Shown: in pieces, positions 54,078 to 63,427 of the stretch
How the letters are laid out: each line of letters opens with the position of its first letter
How positions within the stretch are numbered: position 1 is the first letter of the stretch
NCBI RefSeq assembly: GCF_001074155.1
Contig: NZ_JUUZ01000012.1
Span: 1 to 64,000 of the forward strand
Direction: 5' to 3'
Length of the DNA: 64,000 nt
DNA from: Streptococcus pseudopneumoniae
Lineage (GTDB): Bacteria; Bacillota; Bacilli; Lactobacillales; Streptococcaceae
Notes under the pieces: generated by a model
Told to the model about the DNA's origin: nothing
The model's input: only the letters and a program-made list of their open reading frames with translations
Databases searched by the model: none
Translations under genes and position numbers: made by a program

Positions 54078-55292
54078 TTATCTACGATACTGCTTCAAGA
54101 AGCGAGTCATCTTTTCCTGTATTTGGGCTAACTCATCGACACGTGGTAGATAAACGATACGGAAGTGATCTGGTTCTTTCCAGTTAAAGCCACGTCCATG
54201 TACCAAAAGCACTTTTTCTTGCTTCAAGAAATTAAGGACAAATTGTTCATCATCGTCGATACGATACATATTGCGGTCAATCTTCGGGAATATATAAAGA
54301 CCTGCTTTTGGTTTAACAGCAGACAAACCAGGGATATCTTGAATGGCATTATAAATAAAGTTTCTTTGTTCATAGATACGACCACCAGGAAGAAGCAACT
54401 CATCCACTGACTGGTGACCACCTAGTGACGTTTGAACAACCTGTTGAGCAAGCACATTCGAACAAAGTCGCATGTTTGAGAGCATGTTGAGACCTTCAAT
54501 GTAGCCCTTTACATGGTGTTTAGGTCCAGACAAGACCATCCAACCAACACGGAAACCAGCGATACGGTGAGATTTAGACAGACCATTCATGCTGACACAG
54601 AAAAGGTCTGGAGCCAAACTTGCGACTGGTGTGTGAACATTGCCATCCATAACCATACGGTCGTAAATTTCATCCGCAAAAATAATCAAGTCGTTTTGAC
54701 GAGCAATCTCAATGATATCTAGCAAGAGTTCTTTAGGGTAAAGAGCCCCAGTTGGATTATTTGGATTGATCAAAACAATAGCCTTAGTATTTGAACTAAT
54801 CTTAGACTTAATGTCATCTAGGTCTGGATACCATTCCGCTTCTTCATCACAGACGTAGTGAACGGCATTTCCTCCAGCCAAGCTAACTGCAGCAGTCCAA
54901 AGAGGATAGTCAGGCATAGGAACCAAGACTTCATCGCCGTTATCCAAAAGCCCTTGCATAGACATAACGATTAGCTCACTAACCCCATTTCCAAGGTAGA
55001 TATCATCGATACCTACATTTGGGAAGTTTTTCAATTGGCAGTATTGCATAATCGCCTTACGAGCTGAAAAGATCCCTTTTGAATCTGAATAACCTTCACT
55101 ATCACGGGCATTCATAATCAAGTCGTGAATAACCTCATCTGGAGCTGTAAAGCCAAACTCAGCTGGGTTTCCTGTATTTAGACGCAAAATCTTTTCACCA
55201 TTTGCGCGCATGCGCATAGCTTCTTCCAAAACTGGACCACGGATATCATAAGCCACATGCTCTAATTTTATTGATTTGTTAAATTCTTTCAT
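54078..55292 (-). CDS. PLP-dependent class I/II aminotransferase
   Basis: 404 residues from the ATG at 55292 (MKEFNKSIKLEHVAYDIRGP) with GAGGAA upstream; an 83-codon in-frame extension reads through the neighbouring ncRNA and has no ribosome-binding site. Fold-type I aminotransferase: LRLNTGNPAEFGF, LINPNNPTGALYP near 177, FADEIYDRM near 205 and the PLP Lys in NGLSKSHRIAGFRVGW near 243. The sequence resembles AlaA/aspartate-type transaminases; the amino-acid pair is not determined. It has its own extended -10 promoter. Confidence 0.92.
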   Translation of the reverse strand: MKEFNKSIKLEHVAYDIRGPVLEEAMRMRANGEKILRLNTGNPAEFGFTAPDEVIHDLIMNARDSEGYSDSKGIFSARKAIMQYCQLKNFPNVGIDDIYLGNGVSELIVMSMQGLLDNGDEVLVPMPDYPLWTAAVSLAGGNAVHYVCDEEAEWYPDLDDIKSKISSNTKAIVLINPNNPTGALYPKELLLDIIEIARQNDLIIFADEIYDRMVMDGNVHTPVASLAPDLFCVSMNGLSKSHRIAGFRVGWMVLSGPKHHVKGYIEGLNMLSNMRLCSNVLAQQVVQTSLGGHQSVDELLLPGGRIYEQRNFIYNAIQDIPGLSAVKPKAGLYIFPKIDRNMYRIDDDEQFVLNFLKQEKVLLVHGRGFNWKEPDHFRIVYLPRVDELAQIQEKMTRFLKQYRR

Positions 55293-55323
55293 TTGAGTTC
55301 CTCTATTCATCAGGATAGTTAAT

Positions 55324-55332
55324 ATTATACCA
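55324..55332 (-). promoter_or_regulatory. Aminotransferase promoter, extended -10
   Basis: TGGTATAAT on minus, with TTACGA 16 bp upstream as a weak -35, 31 nt before the ATG. Together with the ncRNA unit this accounts for most of the 470-bp gap 55293-55763. Confidence 0.6.
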
Positions 55333-55371
55333 CTCCAAAACGAAATCGTAAATTTCCCAGTACTATTCCAC

Positions 55372-55680
55372 AAAAAAACCTTGCATAATGCAAGGTAACA
55401 GAGCAAAGTCGATTTCTTTCTATTTTTGGAGAAGAAAGAGTAGATATCCTTCTCTAAAAAGCTGGACAAATTGGACCAAAATCTTTGTAGAGAAACTCTG
55501 GTGATCGAAAACAAAGTCCTTATAATGGATGGTAACTGCATGGACGGAAGAGCCTATCCTCTCATCCAGCAAAACGCAAAGAAAAAATAAGTAGACTGAC
55601 CAACATTAGGAATAATGTTAGACTAAGCCGAGTCTAGTTGTAAAAATACCATCTCACCAACTTATTTCCTTGCCCTGTCA
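55372..55680 (-). ncRNA. Candidate structured non-coding RNA (~310 nt), family unknown
   Basis: An independent transcription unit with no plausible protein. A consensus promoter (TTGAAA-17-TATAAT) predicts a 5' end near 55680; CCTTGCATTATGCAAGG plus seven T ends it at 55372. The 5' segment ACAGGGCAA (55670-55678) pairs with the 3' segment TTGCTCTGT (55398-55406), closing the molecule. Inside, GGAAATAAGT pairs with ACTTATTT and encloses two hairpins (AGACT/AGTCT, AACATTA/TAATGTT). Further stems are TGGATGAGAG/CTCTTCCGTCCA, GGAC-TTTGT/ACAAAG-GTCC, and TTTTTAGAGAAG/CTTCTCCAAAAA. I tested by eye for RNase P, tmRNA, SRP RNA, 6S and T-box landmarks and found none. It could be a known family I fail to recognise. 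Confidence 0.65.
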
Positions 55681-55686
55681 ATTCAT

Positions 55687-55715
55687 ATTATACACTAAAA
55701 TCTTTGCATTTTCAA
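55687..55715 (-). promoter_or_regulatory. ncRNA promoter
   Basis: TTGAAA (55710-55715), exactly 17 bp, TATAAT (55687-55692) on minus. Distinct from the gltX and aminotransferase promoters. Confidence 0.8.
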
Positions 55716-55729
55716 ACAAGTATACATAT

Positions 55730-55758
55730 AAAAAGAACTCAAAATTTGAGTTCTTTTT
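55730..55758 (-). terminator. gltX terminator
   Basis: AAAAAGAACTC / GAGTTCTTTTT with an A/T loop on minus, five bases after the gltX stop; it separates gltX from the ncRNA unit. Confidence 0.85.
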
Positions 55759-55763
55759 ATCTA

Positions 55764-57224
55764 CTATTTTGTAATTTCAGCCAACATTTTTTCAATGTGT
55801 TGGATGGATTTTTCGCGTCCAAGCAAGTAGATGGTATCTGGCAATTCAGGACCATGCATCTCACCTGAAACGGCGATTCGGATTGGCATAAAGAGGTTTT
55901 TCCCTTTAATACCAGTTTCTTTTTGAACCGCTTTGATTTGTGGGAAGATATTTTCTGCCACAAACTCATCGTCTGACATGGCTTCGAGTTTCGCTTTAAA
56001 GGCTTCAAGTACAGTTGGCACTGTTTCACCAGCCATGACTTCTTTTTCTGCTTCTGTCAATTCTGGGAAGTCTGCAAAGAAGAGGTCTGTCAATGGAACG
56101 ATTTCATCCACTGACTTCATTTGTGGTTTGTAGAGTTCAACCAATTTCTCAGCCTTGTCTGTCAAACGTCCTGCTTCTTCGAGGAATGGTTTTGCCATTT
56201 CAAAGATGGTCGCAAGATCCGCATTCTTGATATACTCATTGCTCATCCAGTCCATTTTCTTCTGGTCGAAAGCTGCTGGAGACTTACTGAGGCGGTTTTC
56301 ATCAAAGAGGTTGATAAGTTCCTCGCGAGAAAAGATTTCGTCTTCTCCACCAGGATTCCATCCAAGCAAAGCGATGAAGTTAAAGACTGCTTCTGGAAGG
56401 TACCCTTTCTTACGGTAATCTTCAATAAACTGAAGGGTGTTAGTATCCCGTTTAGATAACTTCTTACCAGTTTCAGAATTGATGATAAGTGTCATGTGAC
56501 CAAACTCAGGTGCTTCCCAACCAAGCGCTTCATAGACCATGAGCTGTTTTGGCGTATTAGCAATGTGGTCGTCTCCACGAATAACGTGAGAGATTTGCAT
56601 ATCGTGGTCATCGATGACAACGGCAAAGTTGTATGTTGGGTAACCATCTTTCTTTTGGATAACCCAGTCCCCACCGATATTTCCACCTTCAAATTCGATA
56701 TCACCTTTGACCATGTCATGCCACTTGTAAATACCAGACTCATTCACTGCCAAACGAACCGTCGGGATAATCCCCGCTGCTTCACGTTCTGCAACGTAAG
56801 CTGTTTTTTCTTCTTCGCTCATACCAAGGTATTCGTTAATGTAGCGAGGCGTTTCACCTGCTGCTTCTTGACGTTCACGTTCTGCTGCTAATTCTTCTTC
56901 TGTAACGTAAGATTTGTAGGCTTTTCCTTCAGCTAAGAGTTGGTCGATATATTTTTGATAGAGTTCCAAACGCTCAGACTGGCGGTAGTTTTCATGAGTC
57001 TCTGGACTTTCATCCCAGTCCATGCCTAACCAACGAAGGTTTTCAAGTTGTGAACGTTCTCCGTCTTCGACATGACGTTTGCGGTCCGTATCTTCGATAC
57101 GGATGATAAAAGTTCCACCATGGTGGCGTGCATACAAATAGTTAAACAATGCTGTACGGGCATTACCGATGTGTAATAGTCCTGTTGGACTTGGTGCATA
57201 ACGCACACGAATATCTTTTGACAT
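55764..57224 (-). CDS. gltX: Glutamyl-tRNA synthetase
   Basis: Charges tRNA-Glu (and in many Firmicutes tRNA-Gln, later amidated). 486 residues from the ATG at 57224, with AGGAGA upstream. HIGH-type motif in [16 protein letters not shown] near 8-22, class I KMSKS-type motif in [11 protein letters not shown] near 256, and anticodon-binding helices at the C-terminus. Monocistronic under TTGGAC-17-TATAAT, ended by a strong terminator. Confidence 0.97.
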   Translation of the reverse strand: MSKDIRVRYAPSPTGLLHIGNARTALFNYLYARHHGGTFIIRIEDTDRKRHVEDGERSQLENLRWLGMDWDESPETHENYRQSERLELYQKYIDQLLAEGKAYKSYVTEEELAAERERQEAAGETPRYINEYLGMSEEEKTAYVAEREAAGIIPTVRLAVNESGIYKWHDMVKGDIEFEGGNIGGDWVIQKKDGYPTYNFAVVIDDHDMQISHVIRGDDHIANTPKQLMVYEALGWEAPEFGHMTLIINSETGKKLSKRDTNTLQFIEDYRKKGYLPEAVFNFIALLGWNPGGEDEIFSREELINLFDENRLSKSPAAFDQKKMDWMSNEYIKNADLATIFEMAKPFLEEAGRLTDKAEKLVELYKPQMKSVDEIVPLTDLFFADFPELTEAEKEVMAGETVPTVLEAFKAKLEAMSDDEFVAENIFPQIKAVQKETGIKGKNLFMPIRIAVSGEMHGPELPDTIYLLGREKSIQHIEKMLAEITK

Positions 57225-57270
57225 ATCTTCTCCTATAAAGTCTCTAGGCATCTGCCTTTTTGCTCTCTAT

Positions 57271-57299
57271 ATTATATCACAAGTCTTGCCAGAGTCCAA
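57271..57299 (-). promoter_or_regulatory. gltX promoter
   Basis: TTGGAC (57294-57299), exactly 17 bp, TATAAT (57271-57276) with the extended TG, on minus. Confidence 0.75.
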
Positions 57300-57320
57300 T
57301 TTCTCTTTTCGAGAAAAAAC

Positions 57321-57347
57321 AAAAAGAGTGGCAAAACCACTCTTTTT
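57321..57347 (-). terminator. pgi terminator
   Basis: AAAAAGAGTGG / CCACTCTTTTT perfect 11-bp stem, six bases after the pgi stop. Confidence 0.9.
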
Positions 57348-57353
57348 AGTCAA

Positions 57354-58703
57354 TTATAGACGAGCGTTTAGTTCTTTGCTCAATTCTTCAAATCCTGGTT
57401 TACCAAGAAGGGCAAACATGTTGCGTTTGTATGCCTCAACACCTGGTTGGTCAAATGGGTTGATAGCGTTCAAGTAACCTGAAAGTGCGATGGCCAATTC
57501 GAAGAAGTAGATAGTGTATCCAAGAGTGAAGGCGTCTTGCTCAGGAAGAGTCACGTACATGTTTGGCACGTCACCGTCAGTGTGGGCAAGAAGAACACCG
57601 TCAGTTGCTTTTTTGTTAACGAAGTCAACGTCTTTTCCTTGAAGGTATCCAAGTCCGTCAAGGTCTTCTTCCAAAGTAGGGATGATCACGTTCTTACGAG
57701 GTTTGTCAACGCGGACAACTGTTTCAAACATGATACGAGTTCCTTCTTGGATAAATTGCCCCAATGAGTGCAAGTCTGTTGAGAAGTTAGCTGAAGTTGG
57801 GTAAATCCCTTTTTGGTCTTTCCCTTCTGACTCACCAGCCAATTGTTTCCACCATTCTGAGAAGTATTGAAGTGATGGCTCGTAGTTTACCAAGATTTCA
57901 GTTGCATAGCCTTTACGGTAAAGGATGTTACGCACTGCAGCATATTGGTAAGCTTCATTTTCAGCAATCTTATCTGAAGTGTAGTCTTTGCGAGCTGCAT
58001 TAGCACCTTCCATAAGGGCTTTGATGTCTGCACCTGACGCAGCGATTGGAAGCAATCCAACTGCTGTCAATACTGAGAAACGTCCACCGATGTCATCTGG
58101 AACTACAAATGTTTCCCAACCATTAGCATCTGCTTCAACCTTAACAGCACCTTTTTGGCGGTCAGTTGTTGCGTAGATACGTTTGTTAGCTTCTTCTTGT
58201 CCGTATTTCTTAACCAAAAGTTCTTTGAAGACACGGAAAGCAATCGCTGGTTCAGTTGTTGTACCTGATTTAGAAATCACGTTGACTGAGAAGTCTTTAT
58301 CTGCAACGTACTCTACCAAGTCAGCAAGGTAAGTAGATGAGATTGAGTTTCCAGCGTAAAGGATTTGTGGTGCTTTGCGTTCTTCTTTTGTTTGCAAGTT
58401 TGCAAAGTGGTGGTTCAAGAAGTCAATGGCAGCTTTCGCTCCAAGGTATGATCCACCAATACCGATAACGACCAAAACATCGCTGTCTGCTTTGATTTGC
58501 TCAGCAGCTTTCAAGATGCGGTCAAATTCTTCGCGGTCATAGTTTTCAGGAAGGTCCAACCAACCCAAGAAGTCGCTACCAGCACCAGTTCCTTTACGGA
58601 TCAATTCGTCTGCTGCTGTAACTTGTGCTTGCATGTATTCCACTTCATGTGGTGCAACAAATTTGTCTAATACTTTTGAATAATCAAATTTAATATGTGA
58701 CAT
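57354..58703 (-). CDS. pgi: Glucose-6-phosphate isomerase
   Basis: Glycolytic interconversion of glucose 6-phosphate and fructose 6-phosphate. 449 residues from the ATG at 58703 with GGAGGAA upstream. [15 protein letters not shown] near 75, the sugar-phosphate SIS motif [17 protein letters not shown] near 134-150, the catalytic Glu region [11 protein letters not shown], and C-terminal [17 protein letters not shown] with the active Lys. Monocistronic with a terminator; a weak cre-like palindrome lies upstream. Confidence 0.98.
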   Translation of the reverse strand: MSHIKFDYSKVLDKFVAPHEVEYMQAQVTAADELIRKGTGAGSDFLGWLDLPENYDREEFDRILKAAEQIKADSDVLVVIGIGGSYLGAKAAIDFLNHHFANLQTKEERKAPQILYAGNSISSTYLADLVEYVADKDFSVNVISKSGTTTEPAIAFRVFKELLVKKYGQEEANKRIYATTDRQKGAVKVEADANGWETFVVPDDIGGRFSVLTAVGLLPIAASGADIKALMEGANAARKDYTSDKIAENEAYQYAAVRNILYRKGYATEILVNYEPSLQYFSEWWKQLAGESEGKDQKGIYPTSANFSTDLHSLGQFIQEGTRIMFETVVRVDKPRKNVIIPTLEEDLDGLGYLQGKDVDFVNKKATDGVLLAHTDGDVPNMYVTLPEQDAFTLGYTIYFFELAIALSGYLNAINPFDQPGVEAYKRNMFALLGKPGFEELSKELNARL

Positions 58704-58795
58704 AGTATTCCTCCAAAATTTCTTCTTTTCTATCATAACGCTTACTAACAATTTTTTCAAGTTTTTATACTAAAAATTTCCAATTTTTATCACAA

Positions 58796-58810
58796 TTCAA
58801 ACGTTTGCGT
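58796..58810 (-). promoter_or_regulatory. Possible cre-like palindrome upstream of pgi
   Basis: CAAACGTTTG core; the wider site has two mismatches to the CcpA consensus. About 95 nt before the pgi ATG. Confidence 0.25.
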
Positions 58811-58852
58811 AAAAACACGATTCTATAAAGATTCGTAAATAATGAATAAAAA

Positions 58853-58874
58853 AACGACTAAGATTCTAGTCGTT
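58853..58874 (-). terminator. Terminator of the amidotransferase gene
   Basis: AACGACTA / TAGTCGTT stem with 6-nt loop then TTTTTT on minus. It overlaps the TAA stop (58873-58875). Confidence 0.85.
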
Positions 58875-59562
58875 ATAATTCATTCAATAAATACTCAAAT
58901 AATTCTAAGTTGCCATCTTCTTCATTGACCAAGAATTCTGGATGCCACTGGAGACCAATAATACGGTGTTCGTCAATGGATTCGATTGCCTCAATCGTTT
59001 GGTCGCGAGGATCCACAGCCGTCACACGGAAATTAGGTGCCAGATCTTTAATGCTCTGACGATGCACTGAATTAACCTGACTTTCTTTACCAAATAATTT
59101 AGACACTACACTGCCATCCACTGTCTCAATAGAATGTGAAGTCCCAAAAGGTAGACCTTGCCAATGACCTTCAATATCCTGATTGAGTGTCCCACCAAAG
59201 GCAACATTGACAAGCTGAACGCCACGGCAAATGGCTAAGATTGGTTTGTTCTGACGCAAGGCTTCTTGTAGAAGAGCTAGCTCAAACTCGTCGCGAGCTA
59301 GGTTATAGTCGTCGCTATCAATTGTTTTTTCCTCACCATAAAACTGAGGATGAACATTTTGTCCCCCAGTCAAGATGAGCTTATCAATCATTTCTACATA
59401 GTCATGGACCACCGACTCATCACCAACCGGAATGACCAAAGGAAGTCCGCCAACATGACGAATACTCTCAGCAAATTTACAAGAGACTGATGAATGAATA
59501 TTTTTTCCTTCTGCGTCCACAGGACATAGGTTTGCCGCTACTCCAACAACTGTTCTTGCCAT
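58873..59562 (-). CDS. Class I glutamine amidotransferase / gamma-glutamyl-GABA hydrolase-like
   Basis: 229 residues from the ATG at 59562 with AGGAAG upstream. Peptidase C26-type domain: LTGGQNVHPQFYGE near 75, the nucleophile in ILAICRGVQLVNVAFGG (Cys near 107), and GLQWHPEFLVNEEDG with the catalytic His near 208. The family includes PuuD, which hydrolyses gamma-glutamyl-gamma-aminobutyrate; the substrate here is not known. Single gene, with its terminator starting in the stop codon. Confidence 0.9.
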   Translation of the reverse strand: MARTVVGVAANLCPVDAEGKNIHSSVSCKFAESIRHVGGLPLVIPVGDESVVHDYVEMIDKLILTGGQNVHPQFYGEEKTIDSDDYNLARDEFELALLQEALRQNKPILAICRGVQLVNVAFGGTLNQDIEGHWQGLPFGTSHSIETVDGSVVSKLFGKESQVNSVHRQSIKDLAPNFRVTAVDPRDQTIEAIESIDEHRIIGLQWHPEFLVNEEDGNLELFEYLLNEL

Positions 59563-59665
59563 CACTGACTTCCTTTCCTTTTCTATTGATAATCTTATCT
59601 TATCATCCTTCCCCACTCCTGTCTAATATGTATTTTTTAAGTCCGTGATAAAATTTTTTTATCAG

Positions 59666-59696
59666 AAAAAGTTGCCCAAAATTAGGACAACTTTTT
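59666..59696 (-). terminator. patB terminator
   Basis: AAAAAGTTGTCC / GGGCAACTTTTT stem (one mismatch) with 7-nt loop on minus. It lies beyond the BOX element. Confidence 0.8.
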
Positions 59697-59700
59697 GCTT

Positions 59701-59853
59701 ATACTCAATGAAAATCAAAGAGCAAACTAGGAAGCTAGCCGCAGGTTGCTCAAAACACAGTTTTGAGGTTGTGGATAGAACTGACGAAGTCAGTAACACA
59801 TATACTGCAAGGGGACGCCGACGTGGTTTGAAGAGATGTTCGAAGAGTATTAT
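59701..59853 (-). repeat. BOX element (boxA-boxC type)
   Basis: Read on minus, it starts AATACTCTTCGAACATCTCT and continues with the CACGTCGGCGTCCCCTTGC region of boxA. The boxC-like half follows, with ACTGACTTCGTCAGTTCTAT and CTCAAAACTGTGTTTTGAGC palindromes. No boxB copy is seen. It abuts and slightly overlaps the patB stop codon and sits between the gene and its terminator, so it is transcribed with patB. Confidence 0.9.
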
Positions 59854-61616
59854 TCAAAGACAAATTGATTATGGTACAGTTCGGAGTAAAAGCCTCCAAG
59901 CTTGAGCAATTCGTGATGATTTCCTTGTTCAATAACCTCACCATCCTTAAGGACAATGATCTGATCGGCATTGAGAATAGTTTTCAAGCGATGGGCAATC
60001 ACAAAACTAGTTCTTCCTGCTACAATTGCCTCCATGGCATTTTGAATCTTGCTCTCTGTTACAGTATCCACGTTTGATGTTGCCTCATCCAAAATTAAGA
60101 CCTGAGGATCTGTCATCAAGGTACGAGCAATAGAAATCAACTGCTTCTGACCGGTTGAGAATACGCTCTGATCATCATTAATCAGAGTATCGTACTTATC
60201 TGGTAGGCTTTCGATATATTCATGGATATGCGTAGCCTTAGCAGCTGCTTCTACCATCTCCTGACTAGCATCCGGTACACCGAATCGAATATTGTCACGA
60301 ATAGTTCCGCTAAATAAAACAGAGTCCTGTAGGACAATTCCTACCTTACTTCGCAAACTGTCTAAATCAAACTCGCGAATATCTGTTCCATCAAAACTGA
60401 TACTACCTGCATCCACATCATAAAAACGATTGATTAAGTTCATGATGGTTGTTTTCCCTGAACCTGTGGGACCAACTACCGCAATCATCTTCCCTTTTGG
60501 CGCTGAAATGCTGACATCTTTCAGAATCGGTTTACCCGGAAGGTATGAAAAGTCTACCTTGCGAATCTCCACACCCTCTCGCAATTCTGTGAAAACTGGA
60601 GCATTTTGAGGACGAATTTCTTCTTCTGCATCAAACATTTCTTGGATACGTTCTGCACCTGTAAAGGCCAGTTGCAAACTTCCCCAACTCGCCGCCAATT
60701 GGATAATGGGTTGGTAATATTGCTGAGAAAACTGGGTAAACATGACAATCAAACCCAGAGCAGTTGCTGTCTCGATATTCTGATCATTCAGTAAGACAGC
60801 TGAACCGACAAAAATAACAATAGCTGTATTGACCAAGCTCATTCCGTTCATGACAGGAAAGAGAATTCCTGAAAACAGTCTTCCCTTAAAGGTTGCTTTT
60901 CGAACCCGTTCATTTTGCTCAACAAAACCTGCAATCACATCATCTTGAATACCTTGAACAATAACGGCTTTCTGACCCGAAATACTCTCATCCATATAAG
61001 CATTGAGCTTCCCAACTTCTTTCTGTTGGAGATTGGTATATTTTCTTGCCAATTTCAAAATGACAATCAACATGATGACAGCTATCGGAGTGCTAGCAAT
61101 CGTAATCAAAGCCAAGGTCACATTTTTTGCGAACATGACAATCAACAAACCAATATAAAGCGCAATATTGGTCATAACAGACACCAGACTTTCATTGAAA
61201 GCTTGTAGGATGTTATCCAAATCACTGGTGAAACGTGACAGAATATCTCCGTCTTGATGGCGGTCAAAGAAGGATACAGTCAAGCGAGAAAGCTTGCCAA
61301 AAAGGCCCTTACGCATCTCATTTGTCGATTCGGCAATAATACGGCTCATCAAAACCATATAGATAAGACTCGACACCACGAGCACAATCAAAATATAAGC
61401 AAGATTAATCAAGAGTCCTAATAGACTTTGCCAAACCATATTAGGATTTCCATTTTGATAAGCTATAACCAAATTAGCCAGTTCTGTGACTGTTTGACCT
61501 GCAAATACTGGAAAGAGAGCTTGGGCTACCGTTGCAATGATAATCATAGCAATAACAACGACAAAGGATATCTTATAAACTTTAAAATAGTTCCAAAAGA
61601 ATTCAAATGTCTTCAT
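59850..61616 (-). CDS. patB: Heterodimeric ABC multidrug exporter subunit PatB
   Basis: 588 residues from the ATG at 61616, one base after the patA stop, with AGGAGTAGG upstream. Six-helix exporter domain (about 1-320) fused to an ATPase: Walker A VGPTGSGKTTIMN (about 375), degenerate signature VFSTGQKQLISIARTL, and canonical Walker B VLILDEATSNVD. Pairing a weak signature here with a non-canonical Walker B in the partner is the hallmark of heterodimeric exporters. In pneumococcus PatAB pumps fluoroquinolones and dyes. The stop codon touches a BOX element. Confidence 0.93.
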   Translation of the reverse strand: MKTFEFFWNYFKVYKISFVVVIAMIIIATVAQALFPVFAGQTVTELANLVIAYQNGNPNMVWQSLLGLLINLAYILIVLVVSSLIYMVLMSRIIAESTNEMRKGLFGKLSRLTVSFFDRHQDGDILSRFTSDLDNILQAFNESLVSVMTNIALYIGLLIVMFAKNVTLALITIASTPIAVIMLIVILKLARKYTNLQQKEVGKLNAYMDESISGQKAVIVQGIQDDVIAGFVEQNERVRKATFKGRLFSGILFPVMNGMSLVNTAIVIFVGSAVLLNDQNIETATALGLIVMFTQFSQQYYQPIIQLAASWGSLQLAFTGAERIQEMFDAEEEIRPQNAPVFTELREGVEIRKVDFSYLPGKPILKDVSISAPKGKMIAVVGPTGSGKTTIMNLINRFYDVDAGSISFDGTDIREFDLDSLRSKVGIVLQDSVLFSGTIRDNIRFGVPDASQEMVEAAAKATHIHEYIESLPDKYDTLINDDQSVFSTGQKQLISIARTLMTDPQVLILDEATSNVDTVTESKIQNAMEAIVAGRTSFVIAHRLKTILNADQIIVLKDGEVIEQGNHHELLKLGGFYSELYHNQFVFE

Positions 61617-61617
61617 C

Positions 61618-63324
61618 CTACTCCTCCTTTCCTTTTTGCGTCTCGTAAATTTCACGATAAACTGGGTTTGTTGCAACCAAGTCAGCGTGTTTGCCTTGAC
61701 CAATCAAGCGACCTTGGTCAAGCACTAAAATTTTATCAGCATGCACAACAGAGCTAATCTTTTGTGCGATGATAATCGTAGTCGTCCCCTTCAAATCCTT
61801 GTTGAGGGCTTCTTGAACCAAACGTTCCGATTTGGCATCAAGGGCAGAGGTTGAATCATCAAAAATCAAGATACGAGGATTGCTGACAATCCCACGCGCA
61901 ATAGACATTCTTTGTTTTTGTCCACCAGAAAAGTTAGTCCCACGTTCCTCAACCGGACTTTCAAAGGCTAAGTCCATACGACTAATAAATTCACTGGCCT
62001 GGGCGATACGAGCTGCGCGTTCCATTTCTGAAACTGTCGCATCTCCCTTACCTTGTCTGAGATTATCTGCGATGGTTCCACTAAAGAGAATGGCTCTTTG
62101 TAGGACGATAGAAACTGTCTTACGAAGCGTCCCTTCACTAACTGTCCGAATGTCCTTTCCACCAATCTTGATCGAACCTTGCTGAGGATCAAATAATCGT
62201 GGAATCAACTGAGCTAAGGTTGATTTCCCTGCACCAGTTGCTCCGACAACCCCAACCATTTCACCAGCTGCGATATCGAAGGATACATCTTTTAGGATAG
62301 GTTCTTCATCATTTGGATAGGTAAAGGTCACATTTTCAAAACTGAGACTTCCTTCCAATTCTTCATCTTCCACATCATTGAAAGTCATAGCTGGTTCTGT
62401 ATCAAGGATTTCACGAATACGACGAAGGGAAATCATGGCACGAGTAACTGAGTTCCCCAAAAATCCAACCATGACGATGGTAAAGATAATCTGACTCAGG
62501 TAGTTTACAAAGGAAGCAATGGAACCAACTACTGACGGATCTGACTCTGCCATACCTGCTACAAGCCAGATTGAAAGAAAGACAGCCCCGTATGAAATCA
62601 TCATCATTACAGGTTGAACGATAGAAAAGGCGTAGCCGATATAAAGGTTTTCACCCAGTAATTCATCGGATACCTGCGTAAACTTAGCAAACTGGTCTTT
62701 TTCTCGAACAAAAGACTTAACCACGCGCACACCACGTAAATTTTCTTTGGCAATGGCATTGATACGCTCCAATAAGGTCTGGAATTTTGCAAAGCGCGGT
62801 CCCATCATCCCCATCATAAGACCTGTCATGGCGACGATCAAAACGACCATAAGAACCAGCACCCACCACAACGAAGGTAGAGTGACAACGGCTAATATAA
62901 AGGAACCAATAAATAAAATCGGTAGTCGAAAGAGGATTTGGAAGGTCATCATAACGACGTTTTGAATCTGATTGATATCGTTGGTCATACGCACAACGAG
63001 GTTCCCTGCATTAAACTTCTCAATATTGGCGTATGAAAAAGTTTGAATCTTACGAAAGGCATCTTCACGTAAGTCAGACGAAACTCCTTGAGCAATGTAA
63101 GCTGCTAACACTACATTGATCCCACCTGCAACCAAACCAATCAAGGCAACAAGAATCAACCAAAAACCGATAGTATAAATAGCTTCATTATCACCCGTTA
63201 GTAGGGACTCTAAAACCTCCTGCAAATAACGTGGTTGCAAGAGTGAACTCGTTACCATTAGACCTGTCATAACCAAGGAAGCCAAGACCTGCCATTTATA
63301 GGCTTTTATTTTCTGAAACAGCAT
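61618..63324 (-). CDS. patA: Heterodimeric ABC multidrug exporter subunit PatA
   Basis: 568 residues. Six transmembrane helices (first at about 14-34, VLASLVMTGLMVTSSLL), then an ATPase: Walker A VGATGAGKSTLAQL (about 367), intact signature NFSGGQKQRMSIARG, but Walker B ILIFDDSTSALD, where Asp replaces the catalytic Glu. It is therefore the partner with the degenerate catalytic site. AAGGGGG precedes the ATG. First gene of patA-patB, under a strong promoter and an attenuator-like hairpin. Confidence 0.93.
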   Translation of the reverse strand: MLFQKIKAYKWQVLASLVMTGLMVTSSLLQPRYLQEVLESLLTGDNEAIYTIGFWLILVALIGLVAGGINVVLAAYIAQGVSSDLREDAFRKIQTFSYANIEKFNAGNLVVRMTNDINQIQNVVMMTFQILFRLPILFIGSFILAVVTLPSLWWVLVLMVVLIVAMTGLMMGMMGPRFAKFQTLLERINAIAKENLRGVRVVKSFVREKDQFAKFTQVSDELLGENLYIGYAFSIVQPVMMMISYGAVFLSIWLVAGMAESDPSVVGSIASFVNYLSQIIFTIVMVGFLGNSVTRAMISLRRIREILDTEPAMTFNDVEDEELEGSLSFENVTFTYPNDEEPILKDVSFDIAAGEMVGVVGATGAGKSTLAQLIPRLFDPQQGSIKIGGKDIRTVSEGTLRKTVSIVLQRAILFSGTIADNLRQGKGDATVSEMERAARIAQASEFISRMDLAFESPVEERGTNFSGGQKQRMSIARGIVSNPRILIFDDSTSALDAKSERLVQEALNKDLKGTTTIIIAQKISSVVHADKILVLDQGRLIGQGKHADLVATNPVYREIYETQKGKEE

Positions 63325-63348
63325 ATTTCCCCCTTATAAGATAGACAA

Positions 63349-63376
63349 AAGGGGACGACAGTTCTGTCAGTCCCTT
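63349..63376 (-). promoter_or_regulatory. Attenuator-like hairpin in the patA leader
   Basis: AAGGGACTGACAG / CTGTCGTCCCCTT bulged stem followed by TTTTGTCT on minus, between promoter and ribosome-binding site. In pneumococcus, mutations disrupting a transcriptional attenuator upstream of patA cause constitutive PatAB overexpression; this hairpin is the natural candidate here. Confidence 0.65.
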
Positions 63377-63398
63377 CTTATGCTTTTATGTTGATACT

Positions 63399-63427
63399 AT
63401 TCTAACAAAAAAGAATGCTATTGTCAA
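63399..63427 (-). promoter_or_regulatory. patA promoter
   Basis: TTGACA (63422-63427), exactly 17 bp, TAGAAT (63399-63404) on minus. The -35 box and spacer lie within the terminator hairpin of the preceding gene. Confidence 0.75.

Noticed and set aside
55293..55541. 83-codon N-terminal extension of the aminotransferase
   Set aside because: Runs through the ncRNA terminator and promoter region, has no ribosome-binding site, and the conserved protein begins at 55292.
55293..55763. T-box leader for the aminotransferase or gltX
   Set aside because: No AGGGTGG-type T-box sequence, and both genes have separate promoters; the structure ends in a terminator before another promoter.
59645..59905. 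86-codon plus-strand frame
   Set aside because: It translates the BOX element and the end of patB in reverse; BOX elements are non-coding.
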